A DNA stretch of 8,092 nucleotides. Origin: JBLIOB01 sp047639575 (GTDB lineage Bacteria > Bacteroidota > Bacteroidia > Flavobacteriales_D > Parvicellaceae). How positions within the stretch are numbered: the stretch's first letter is position 1; the number at the start of each line of letters is the position of its first letter. The notes beneath the pieces are model-generated. The model saw only the letters and a list, made by a program, of their open reading frames with translations, did not search any database and was not told the origin of the DNA. Position numbers and translations under genes: made by a program. The DNA is taken from positions 1 to 8,092 of the forward strand of contig JBLIOB010000191.1 in assembly GCA_047639575.1 (NCBI GenBank), written 5' to 3'. Of this stretch, positions 1 through 6,068 are shown one piece after another.

Positions 1-9
1 TGTAAGATG

Positions 10-81
10 ACTACTTTTGGATAACGATGGTGTTTGAACATGCCTCTTGAGTTTTACCTCAAAAGTAGTTTCTTTTACTTT
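10..81. repeat. Inverted repeat with competing hairpins
   Basis: ACTACTTTTG at 10-19 is the exact reverse complement of CAAAAGTAGT at 60-69, with a 40-nt loop. Within the loop, TTGAG (47-51) can pair with CTCAA (58-62). Part of the right arm, AAAGTA (62-67), can instead pair with TACTTT (76-81). The last two pairings compete with the long-range arm, as in an attenuator-like leader, or the structure may be a relic of a recombined end. The pairings are visible directly; any function is inference. Confidence 0.4.
12..19 (+). promoter_or_regulatory. Perfect Bacteroidota -7 element (TAnnTTTG)
   Basis: The sequence TACTTTTG matches the TAnnTTTG -7 box used by the Bacteroidota primary sigma factor. 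A matching TTTG -33 box would lie just left of the window, so only half of the promoter can be judged. If used, transcription would start near position 25 and leave a leader of roughly 65-70 nt before the ATG at 93. The box forms most of the left arm of a 10-bp inverted repeat. An 8-bp match with only six fixed bases can arise by chance. Confidence 0.35.
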
Positions 82-92
82 AGATCGAATTA

Positions 93-2075
93 ATGCGACA
101 GAACCCGCCAGCTACTCTTTACACAGAGTATTTCAATGGTATTGTAGTTATAGATTCCTCGCCAATTATTGCGTCATTTATACAGCCGGGAGGAACTGTC
201 GTAAAAAACCAATTTCTAAAAACTAAAACTGGAATTAGATTATTTGGTGCTGGTGCAGGCTCAGAAAAAGCTACAATTCGAGACAATTTTTTCAGCGAAA
301 ACCTTACGGCTATATATTTGGTCGGTGGTAATTTTGCAGATATAATAGATAATTCGATTCTTCTTCCAAACTACCTTGGACTCACTGCCGTGACTCATGG
401 TATCGCGGAAGTGTATGGAGTAAAAGCCGAAAGCTCTTCAGGCTTTAACATGGAGGGCAATGTAATGTACAATACAGCTGCACCTTTTGGAGCACATAGG
501 CAAATTGGAGTTTGGGCTAAAAACGCCTCAATCATTACTGGCGGTAATATTTATAATAACGGATTTGAGAAAATAGAAACAAGCACTCAGGCAGAAGACA
601 ATAATTCAGGGCTTCAAATCGATTGTAATGATTTCGAAATGTCAACTGGAACATTGAGCCATATATTCCATGCATCAGGAACACTTTCTGATCAAGGACA
701 ATGTGCGTTAACCCCTGAGCTTCCCCAAGCGAACATCTATAATGGGATACCTTGTGATAACGTTACCAATTTCCAGATATACAACAACCCCCTTGCGGTC
801 CCTTTTCAATATAATTCGTACCCAGATCTGATAGTTAACTTTGATGAAAACTGTGTTACCGCAGATTTAGTTGGATTAGCATTAAATTGTGGTGTTGCAA
901 CCTCCTTAACATTTGATGATCTTTTAACTTGTCCTAGTTATATCTTTACCGATGATGGCGAGCCAACAACGGGCGAGGACTATGTCAACGCTCTCATAAT
1001 CCAAATTGGGGCGCACAAAATAATTGTCGACCAAGCAACTTTAATTTTAGAGGAAGGGGCATCGAATGATCTTCTTGATGCTATTGATAATTTATCTCCC
1101 GGACAAGCAAAGAATCTTCTGTTAGATCATAGTCCATATTTGAGTGATCAGGTTCTTATTGCTGCGTTAAATGGTGGATTTTCACCAGGTATTATAAAGC
1201 AGATTCTTCAGGCAAATAGCCCCTTGAGCCAGAATGTATGGAATGAATTTATGGCCAGCGGCTATAACCCAGGAATAACATCTCAGATTGATAACATGCA
1301 GGATGGAAACTCCGCAAGAGAAGACAAAGAGAGTGAACTTAACTACTTCAAGACTCAGAAGCAGATAAGCCTTGATGCGGCTGTGAGGTACTATTTGGGC
1401 ACCAACGAAGCAGAGAAAGCAATAGGTTTACTTGAAAATGATGGATCTGTAGAAAGTATTTGTGCTTTAGTTCCTATTAAAATCGACCCTGATTATGGAG
1501 GAATTCAAACACATATCGATTTTCTAAGAAACGTAGCAGACTTAAAGGCAGTGAAAGATCCAGGCGATCCAGACATTGTTGAGATTAGAGGATTCTGTGA
1601 TTTTTATGAGGTTCTAAATGTAATTACCAATAGAACTGGTAGCTATTCCAACATGACTTCAACTGAGAAAGCTTCGCTGGAGCTTCTTTCAGATCAGAAT
1701 ATTGCCATAAGTGCATACGCCAAGGCTATTTTAAGTTTGGTCAATAAAGTAGAGTATGATAGTGGCAAAGCACTTCCGTATCTAACAAAAGATGGGAAAA
1801 TGCTAGTGCCAAAAGAAGATTCTAAGATTGATTATGAGTTTAAAGTATTCCCAAATCCGGCTGACAACGTAATCTTTATTGAATCTGAGGATGAGATAAA
1901 AAGCTATCATATATTTGATTTGACAGGAAGACTTGTAATGTCGGCTACAGCTGTTCTAGGAAATAGAATAAGTTTAGGCACCGAGAACTTAATTAATGGC
2001 GTCTACGTAGTAACGGTATCTTTTGAGAATGGCATGGCCAAATCTCAAAGGTTTGTTATCCAAAATGAAAGATAA
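93..2075 (+). CDS. Beta-helix T9SS surface protein, probably 5'-truncated
   Basis: This is the C-terminal part of a large secreted Bacteroidota protein, 660 residues as read. Residues about 13-185 look like right-handed parallel beta-helix: recurring turns such as GIRLFG (47-52), DNFFSEN (64-70) and GNIYNNGF (151-158), ending in GLQIDCNDF (173-181), a motif typical of these proteins. Residues about 290-570 are mostly helical and match no family I recognise. Residues 583-660 form a type A T9SS sorting domain (FPNPADN at 586-592, FDLTGR at 608-613, NGVYVVTV at 635-642). There is no signal peptide, although T9SS cargo needs one, and in-frame stops lie at 3, 48, 66 and 81. The ATG at 93 therefore only opens the surviving frame and may not be a natural start. 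The protein may be unexported or a decayed gene. The family call is firmer than the start. Confidence 0.75.
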   Translation: MRQNPPATLYTEYFNGIVVIDSSPIIASFIQPGGTVVKNQFLKTKTGIRLFGAGAGSEKATIRDNFFSENLTAIYLVGGNFADIIDNSILLPNYLGLTAVTHGIAEVYGVKAESSSGFNMEGNVMYNTAAPFGAHRQIGVWAKNASIITGGNIYNNGFEKIETSTQAEDNNSGLQIDCNDFEMSTGTLSHIFHASGTLSDQGQCALTPELPQANIYNGIPCDNVTNFQIYNNPLAVPFQYNSYPDLIVNFDENCVTADLVGLALNCGVATSLTFDDLLTCPSYIFTDDGEPTTGEDYVNALIIQIGAHKIIVDQATLILEEGASNDLLDAIDNLSPGQAKNLLLDHSPYLSDQVLIAALNGGFSPGIIKQILQANSPLSQNVWNEFMASGYNPGITSQIDNMQDGNSAREDKESELNYFKTQKQISLDAAVRYYLGTNEAEKAIGLLENDGSVESICALVPIKIDPDYGGIQTHIDFLRNVADLKAVKDPGDPDIVEIRGFCDFYEVLNVITNRTGSYSNMTSTEKASLELLSDQNIAISAYAKAILSLVNKVEYDSGKALPYLTKDGKMLVPKEDSKIDYEFKVFPNPADNVIFIESEDEIKSYHIFDLTGRLVMSATAVLGNRISLGTENLINGVYVVTVSFENGMAKSQRFVIQNER

Positions 2076-3546
2076 TTTATTACATCTATCTATTGCTTTA
2101 ATGACCCTGTTACCATTGACGGTAACGGGCCAAGGATACAATACAATTAGCTCCCTTGTACCTAATACAGACGCTTGTTATGCCGTCATGGCTGAAGGAG
2201 ATACCGCTATAACCATTGGCGTAATAAATCTATCGGATAGGATCAATGTTTATTTCTGCAAACGAATAATTAGTACTGGAGACACATTATATTTTAAGAA
2301 TTACGGGGGGGTGCAGCAGGAGGAACAATTGTTTCTTGCTTCTAGTCCAGCATTTAAAACGTCAACCGGGGATTACGTTTCTGTTGGCGCAAGGAGTAAA
2401 GTAACTGGCCCAACAAAGTATTATGGAAGTGTATACAAGTTCAATGGTCAGGGAGATACATTGTGGTCAAAGACATATGGAGATACGATAACTGATACAA
2501 TAAGTTGGCTATACCTTAATGACGGAGTAGAATATAAAGGCGCTTATTTCTTTTCAGGATGGCAGGCTTTAGATTCAGTCAATGGAGATGCAGTCATAAT
2601 TAAAACAGACACCGATGGTAATTTGATCTGGAAGAAAGTATATGGAACCCCAGTTTCAGACAATTTTTACAGCATCGATACTTCGGCCAATGGGTTAGTC
2701 TCTGGTGGTTTCACTTATGTAGGAGGTTCCCCTCGCGCTTATCTTCACAAAGTTGATACCGCTGGCATATTCCAGTGGCAAAATGTATTTGGCACTACCT
2801 CCGGTTCATGCCTTGTAAAGGCCATGAGCTATGGTGAGCTGATTGCATATGGTGCGGATAAACCAAGTGGCTATCCTGACTATGATGGGTACGTTGCGAA
2901 GTTTACTTCTTCCGGAAACATGTTGTGGAAGAAGAGCTACGGAATTTCATTTACTGAATTCGATGAACTCAGATCGGTGGTTGAACTACCAAACGCAGAT
3001 CTTGTTTTTGCAGGAGTGTCTATAGACACAATCGCAACTGGAAATCTAAAAGGGTGGATTCTTAAAACAGATAGTGCTGGAAATGAACTTTTTAGTCGAG
3101 CATATGAGAATCGAATTCCTTCTGGGCATAGTCTGTATGATATAACTCTTCTAGACGATGGAGGTTTCTTAGCTGGAGGGAGTTCTTCCCCTTCAGTAGG
3201 AGGGGAGTCTATAGATTCATGGCTATTGAGATTGGATAGCACTCTCTGCGATTCTTTGTTCTGTGCTCCTAATGAGATTTATGAATTGTCTTCAGCTAAG
3301 GTCTCTACAAAACTTTATCCAAATCCGTCATCGGGTCAATTAACGATAGAGTACAATTCAAATATCAAAATTGACAATCTAGTTGTTACCGATATAGTTG
3401 GAAATATAGTTCTGCGAATTGGTGTACACTCTAAAGAAGGGCAAGTGCTTCTCGATCTGTCAGATCAAGTTGCTGGTTTTTACTTTTGTTCTTTGGTTTC
3501 TAAATCCAAAAGGCTTGCAACTGTTAACTTGGTGATTGTCAGATAA
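2065..3546 (+). CDS. Secreted beta-propeller-like T9SS cargo protein
   Basis: This is a 493-residue extracellular protein of unknown ligand. The start at 2065 is chosen because it gives a clean signal peptide (MKDNLLHLSIALMTLLPLTV, cleavage near residues 21-24). The in-frame ATG at 2023 would add 14 residues with no export signal. The body has about seven repeats spaced 50-55 residues, with the pattern K-x-D-x-x-G-x-x-x-W-x-K-x-Y-G. The best copies are at 174-194 (KTDTDGNLIWKKVYG) and 274-293 (KFTSSGNMLWKKSYG); others lie near 67-81, 118-139, 224-243, 329-348 and 384-392. Seven such units suggest a seven-bladed propeller. Residues about 410-493 are a type A T9SS sorting domain (LYPNPSSGQLTI at 417-428, VTDIVGNIV at 441-449). 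The first 11 nt overlap the end of the upstream gene, implying translational coupling. No enzymatic motif is visible, so binding or adhesion is the likeliest role. Confidence 0.85.
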   Translation: MKDNLLHLSIALMTLLPLTVTGQGYNTISSLVPNTDACYAVMAEGDTAITIGVINLSDRINVYFCKRIISTGDTLYFKNYGGVQQEEQLFLASSPAFKTSTGDYVSVGARSKVTGPTKYYGSVYKFNGQGDTLWSKTYGDTITDTISWLYLNDGVEYKGAYFFSGWQALDSVNGDAVIIKTDTDGNLIWKKVYGTPVSDNFYSIDTSANGLVSGGFTYVGGSPRAYLHKVDTAGIFQWQNVFGTTSGSCLVKAMSYGELIAYGADKPSGYPDYDGYVAKFTSSGNMLWKKSYGISFTEFDELRSVVELPNADLVFAGVSIDTIATGNLKGWILKTDSAGNELFSRAYENRIPSGHSLYDITLLDDGGFLAGGSSSPSVGGESIDSWLLRLDSTLCDSLFCAPNEIYELSSAKVSTKLYPNPSSGQLTIEYNSNIKIDNLVVTDIVGNIVLRIGVHSKEGQVLLDLSDQVAGFYFCSLVSKSKRLATVNLVIVR

Positions 3547-3550
3547 TAAA

Positions 3551-3604
3551 ATGAAATTCTCTGGTGCAAATGGGCAACGTACAAGAACCTTACACGTCTT
3601 GTAA
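3551..3604 (+). other. 17-codon reading frame with hairpin, possible leader
   Basis: An ATG four bases after the preceding stop codon opens a 17-residue frame (MKFSGANGQRTRTLHVL). It closes at 3602-3604, 14 nt before the next gene. Its last 24 nt hold an inverted repeat, TACAAG (3580-3585) with CTTGTA (3598-3603) and a 12-nt loop. No T-run follows, so it is a poor terminator. A frame this short can occur by chance. It is listed because it fills most of the gap and could act as a leader or a read-through barrier for the small gene downstream. Confidence 0.15.
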
Positions 3605-3618
3605 TTAAACCTAAGAAA

Positions 3619-3918
3619 ATGGCTGAAAGCAAACCTCATAAAGACACATCCAACCGAATTGCGAAAAAAAACAATGCAGATTATAATAGCAAAAAGGGAG
3701 TGGACATCGTCACTAATTCAAGGGCAATTGAAGTTGAAACTGAGAACACAGTAAAATCTGGAATCAAACAGCTTCAAGGCCATAAGAAACCTTCTTATAT
3801 CGCTGGAACAAATCAAAAAGCGGTTGACAAAGCTTTGGAATTAACGAAGGGTACCACGATAGGCGTAATGGATAAAGATGGAAACATCGTCAAAAGCTCA
3901 ACCAGAAAGAAATCGTAG
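3619..3918 (+). CDS. Small basic protein with PD-(D/E)xK nuclease-like signature
   Basis: This is a 99-residue protein with no signal peptide or membrane segment, so it is probably cytoplasmic. It is rich in lysine (17 Lys, 3 Arg; net charge about +9), which would suit nucleic-acid contact. The core GVDIVTNSRAIEVETENT (27-44) places Asp29 nine residues before the triplet Glu38-Val39-Glu40. This resembles the D...(D/E)xK arrangement of restriction-endonuclease-fold proteins, with Glu where Lys is usual. A helix follows (SGIKQLQGH, 47-55) with Gln51 and Tyr60 in a QxxxxxxxxY arrangement. Residues 78-92 (GTTIGVMDKDGNIVK) make a final strand pair. The length is compact but seems complete. It lies 72 nt after a secreted-protein gene and converges on a gene remnant, so the context gives no function. 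The fold is inferred from motifs only; it could be a non-catalytic DNA-binding relative or an unrelated conserved small protein. Confidence 0.65.
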   Translation: MAESKPHKDTSNRIAKKNNADYNSKKGVDIVTNSRAIEVETENTVKSGIKQLQGHKKPSYIAGTNQKAVDKALELTKGTTIGVMDKDGNIVKSSTRKKS

Positions 3919-3924
3919 CTCAAA

Positions 3925-4110
3925 TTATTGTACTACAACCCGTTTGGTTTGAAAGTTTCCTTCAGATTCAACTCTTAAAAAATACATTCCTTTAACGCAT
4001 GCGGAAAGATTGACCGAAACACCTTGTTTCGATTGACCAACTATTACTTGGATCTGTTTCCCAGTCAAATCAAACAATGTAATAAACGGTTTCAGGATTG
4101 ATTCATCCAT
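3925..4110 (-). pseudogene. Orphan T9SS type A sorting-domain remnant
   Basis: The minus strand encodes 61 residues that are almost nothing but the back two-thirds of a type A T9SS sorting domain. They include ITLFDLTGKQI (10-20), KGMYFLRVE (40-48) and the typical end TKRVVVQ (55-61). The front of the domain, with its YPNP motif, is missing, and so are any cargo and signal peptide. An in-frame TAA lies three codons upstream of the ATG, and no frame just beyond it shows the missing motif. It is thus best read as the 3' end of a secreted-protein gene cut off near 4110. The frame is still open and the domain well preserved, so the loss may be fairly recent. It ends 6 nt from the stop of the convergent gene at 3918. 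Translation as a stand-alone peptide is possible but nothing would export it. Confidence 0.7.
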
Positions 4111-4339
4111 TTCTATTTACACAATTTCTCTGCACAAACGGCTCAACTCATTTGATGTAGCTAATCATTAAGATGGTGTAAGGGTTAATCTCATCATTAT
4201 AGGTTTAATAAGGCTTTCAGCCCATCTAGTCGGGACGGAGAAATGTGCAGATTATCAAATACCTGTATTTTCGTCAAGGCCCAGTGGAAGGGTAGCTGTC
4301 ATACAACGCCATCTGAGGCTTAACTAATTGACATTCAGC
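4111..4339. other. Non-coding stretch, nothing clear
   Basis: No plausible gene was found on either strand; all frames are broken within a few dozen codons. The best plus-strand frame (4243-4323, 26 codons) resembles nothing known. On the minus strand, short open pieces do not continue the sorting-domain remnant next door. No tRNA cloverleaf, transposon end or tandem repeat was seen. The stretch is probably decayed sequence upstream of the lost gene plus the far upstream region of the next operon. Confidence 0.5.
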
Positions 4340-4370
4340 TTTGTTATGGATTCCATTGTAAATTTATTTG
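4340..4370 (+). promoter_or_regulatory. Candidate promoter of the fibre-lipoprotein-protease operon
   Basis: TTTG at 4340-4343 is followed, after a 19-nt spacer, by TTTATTTG at 4363-4370. This fits the Bacteroidota pattern TTTG-N17-23-TAnnTTTG with one mismatch in the -7 box. TTGACA, a classical -35 hexamer, also occurs at 4328-4333 but has no good -10 partner at the usual distance. Use of the site would give a leader of roughly 90 nt before the ATG at 4468. It is the only well-spaced candidate in this gap. Confidence 0.4.
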
Positions 4371-4432
4371 TACCTTATGACTAACAACATTGGTCTTAAT
4401 TCACCCCTAAGGGCAATTATACTAGTTTAATA

Positions 4433-4449
4433 GAGTATTCCAAATACTC
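4433..4449 (+). promoter_or_regulatory. 7-bp hairpin in the leader before the fibre gene
   Basis: GAGTATT (4433-4439) and AATACTC (4443-4449) form a perfect 7-bp stem around a CCA loop, ending 18 nt before the start codon at 4468. In the mRNA it would lie at the edge of the ribosome-binding region. The same 17 bp could instead be a palindromic operator in DNA. No T-run follows, so it is not a terminator. The pairing is seen directly; the role is inference. Confidence 0.4.
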
Positions 4450-4467
4450 GCCACCTCTTATACATCT

Positions 4468-5646
4468 ATGAAAAAAACAGGAACCTTTCTTGCTGCAGTG
4501 CTGTGCGCAACCTTTGCTTTTGGTCAAATCCAGAGTAATGAAATTAACTCAACAGGGAAAGTTGGGGTTGGCACAACAACCCCAACATGTGCGTTAGATG
4601 TCGATGGCCAAGTAATCATCGATGGAGAAACCACCATGAAGCAAGACGTGGAGATAGAGAAAACTCTAACAATAAAAGAGAACTTGGAAGTCCTGGGAAT
4701 CTCAACATTTGGTGCGGAGGTAATCACCGAAGACCAAGTTACTTTCAAACAGTTTGAAGACATAACATTGACTGAGGACCGTTTTGTCGTAGTTGACAAG
4801 AATGGGATATTAAAATCTACTAAAACCGAAGATATTCTTTTCCCGATTGGTGATTGCCATGTCTCGGGTAAATTTGGACCAGAATTAATAGTTCCAAATT
4901 GGGCTTATGGTCCAGGCAAAATAGTCACTGGAATTGAGTGCCCGTCTAGCGTAGGGATTAGAGTAGAAAACCCTACTGCGGTATTAGATGTTGATGGTAA
5001 TACACGTTTGAGAGGTGGCGTTGGAATTGGGGTTTCTCCTTCAACGACTAATCTTTTAACAATCGCAAACCCAGGTACAGGATTAGCAATTGAGGCTCAA
5101 GGCGATGTAGAATTCCAAGGCAATATGGATGTTGATGGCAGCGTTGGCATTGGTGTTGATAATTCGACTGGGGTCAAATTACATGTGATAAGCGACATGC
5201 AAACTGGTCTTTGCGTTGAAAGTAACGCTACAACAGATTATTCTTATGGGCTAAAGGTAATCGCAGATCGCGATCTGACAAAAGCCTTCTCTGTAATAGA
5301 TGAAACAACTGGTACAGACATATTCATGGTTTGGGGAAATGGCGTAGTAAACACGAAAAAAATGTATTCAGAAGAAATTGAGGTAAGAGCTGATGCGATA
5401 GGAATACCGTGGCCGGATTATGTTTTCAGTAAAGATTACGATTTAAAAGATCTTAGTGAAGTTGAAGCATATTACACCGAACACAATCATCTAGAGGGAA
5501 TTCCGTCTGCCGCAGATGTTGCAAAAGATGGCATTAATGTAGCAGAAATGGACGCGGCATTATTGAAAAAAATCGAAGAATTAACAATTTACATAATCCA
5601 ACTAGAAGAGCGAGTTAAAAGCTTAGAAATAGAAACTATTGACTAA
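4468..5646 (+). CDS. Secreted fibre-like repeat protein (Bacteroidota tail-fibre type)
   Basis: This is a 392-residue exported protein built like phage tail fibres and common in Bacteroidota. A signal peptide (MKKTGTFLAAVLCATFAFGQ) supports the ATG at 4468. Repeats of the type VGxGxxxPxxxLDVDG occur at 32-47 and 162-177, with a third DVDGSVGIGV at 221-230. They are separated by strand-rich segments and probably form a trimeric beta fibre. The C-terminal 80 residues are the conserved Bacteroidota end module: WPDYVF (315-320), then HLEGIPSAADV (341-351), DGINVAEMDAALLKKIEELT (354-373) and a terminal coiled coil to about residue 386. This end module is related in layout to fibre ends carrying intramolecular chaperones, but it lacks an obvious self-cleaving serine peptidase core. 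There is no T9SS sorting domain, so export beyond the periplasm is unexplained. It is first in a three-gene operon. Adhesion or surface structure is likely; the ligand is unknown. Confidence 0.85.
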   Translation: MKKTGTFLAAVLCATFAFGQIQSNEINSTGKVGVGTTTPTCALDVDGQVIIDGETTMKQDVEIEKTLTIKENLEVLGISTFGAEVITEDQVTFKQFEDITLTEDRFVVVDKNGILKSTKTEDILFPIGDCHVSGKFGPELIVPNWAYGPGKIVTGIECPSSVGIRVENPTAVLDVDGNTRLRGGVGIGVSPSTTNLLTIANPGTGLAIEAQGDVEFQGNMDVDGSVGIGVDNSTGVKLHVISDMQTGLCVESNATTDYSYGLKVIADRDLTKAFSVIDETTGTDIFMVWGNGVVNTKKMYSEEIEVRADAIGIPWPDYVFSKDYDLKDLSEVEAYYTEHNHLEGIPSAADVAKDGINVAEMDAALLKKIEELTIYIIQLEERVKSLEIETID

Positions 5647-5651
5647 AACTA

Positions 5652-6068
5652 TTGAAAATCAAACTAGTTAAATACATATTAATTACCGTTATGGCCTGTG
5701 CATTTTTTGGATGCAAAAAAGTGCCCAGAAATCATGATATTAACCAAGCTTGGAACTTTCATTATGTAAATGAGGCTGGCATGAAACAGTGGATTCCGAA
5801 TTCCATTAGTCCAATTGTTGTCACATTCAATAAAAAGGATTACCACGCTGAAATGCCCGTAAATAACATGACTGGAAAATGTGACATTTTCAAAAATGGG
5901 GATATTGAAATATTAGGTTTCAACCAACACTTACTTGGAGGTGATAGCACATCTACTCATTGGCAAGATTTGTTCATAGAACATTTTGCAAACATTTCAA
6001 CTTTTGAAATAAGTGCAGATTCCATGACTCTAAGATCAACTACCTCCGAACTTCAATTTTCAAAATGA
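5652..6068 (+). CDS. Lipoprotein with META/HslJ-like domain, TTG start
   Basis: This is a 138-residue envelope lipoprotein. The TTG at 5652 is taken as start because it gives a complete lipoprotein signal (basic MKIKLVK, hydrophobic stretch, AFFG before Cys21). The first in-frame ATG, at 5691, would leave only seven residues before that Cys. The residues after Cys21 are KKVP, which does not fit the acidic surface-export signals described for some Bacteroidota lipoproteins, so a periplasm-facing location is more likely. Residues about 30-138 resemble the META/HslJ fold: Trp34, IPNSISPIVVTF (48-59), NNMTGKC (71-77), NGDIEILGFNQHLLGG (82-97), WQDLFIEHF (104-112), FEISADSMTLRS (118-129) and a final LQF (134-136). 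The usual GCN motif is replaced by GKC. It lies 5 nt after the fibre gene and its stop overlaps the protease start (ATGA). Members of this fold have no enzymatic role; a chaperone-like or protease-tempering role is speculation from context. Confidence 0.75.
   Translation: MKIKLVKYILITVMACAFFGCKKVPRNHDINQAWNFHYVNEAGMKQWIPNSISPIVVTFNKKDYHAEMPVNNMTGKCDIFKNGDIEILGFNQHLLGGDSTSTHWQDLFIEHFANISTFEISADSMTLRSTTSELQFSK

Noticed and set aside
2023..2064. In-frame ATG at 2023 as start of the propeller-like gene
   Set aside because: It adds 14 polar residues before a perfect signal peptide that begins at 2065 and overlaps the sorting-domain codons of the upstream gene.
2843..3025. 60-codon plus-strand frame inside the propeller-like gene
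   Set aside because: It is an out-of-frame shadow of a well-supported gene, with no signal peptide or motif.
2937..3242. 101-codon minus-strand frame
   Set aside because: It is antisense to the propeller-like gene with Ser/Pro-rich, featureless sequence; a shadow.
4243..4323. 26-codon plus-strand frame preceded by GGAG
   Set aside because: It is too short, has no recognisable content, and Shine-Dalgarno sequences are not informative in this phylum.
4111..4470. Integron attC site or other cassette boundary around the small genes
   Set aside because: Core-like triplets (AAC/GTT) occur, but I could not build the paired simple-site and imperfect-palindrome layout of an attC, and no integrase gene is present.
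4524..4799. 91-codon minus-strand frame
   Set aside because: It is antisense to the fibre gene and Ser/Thr/Val-rich from reversed repeat codons; a shadow.
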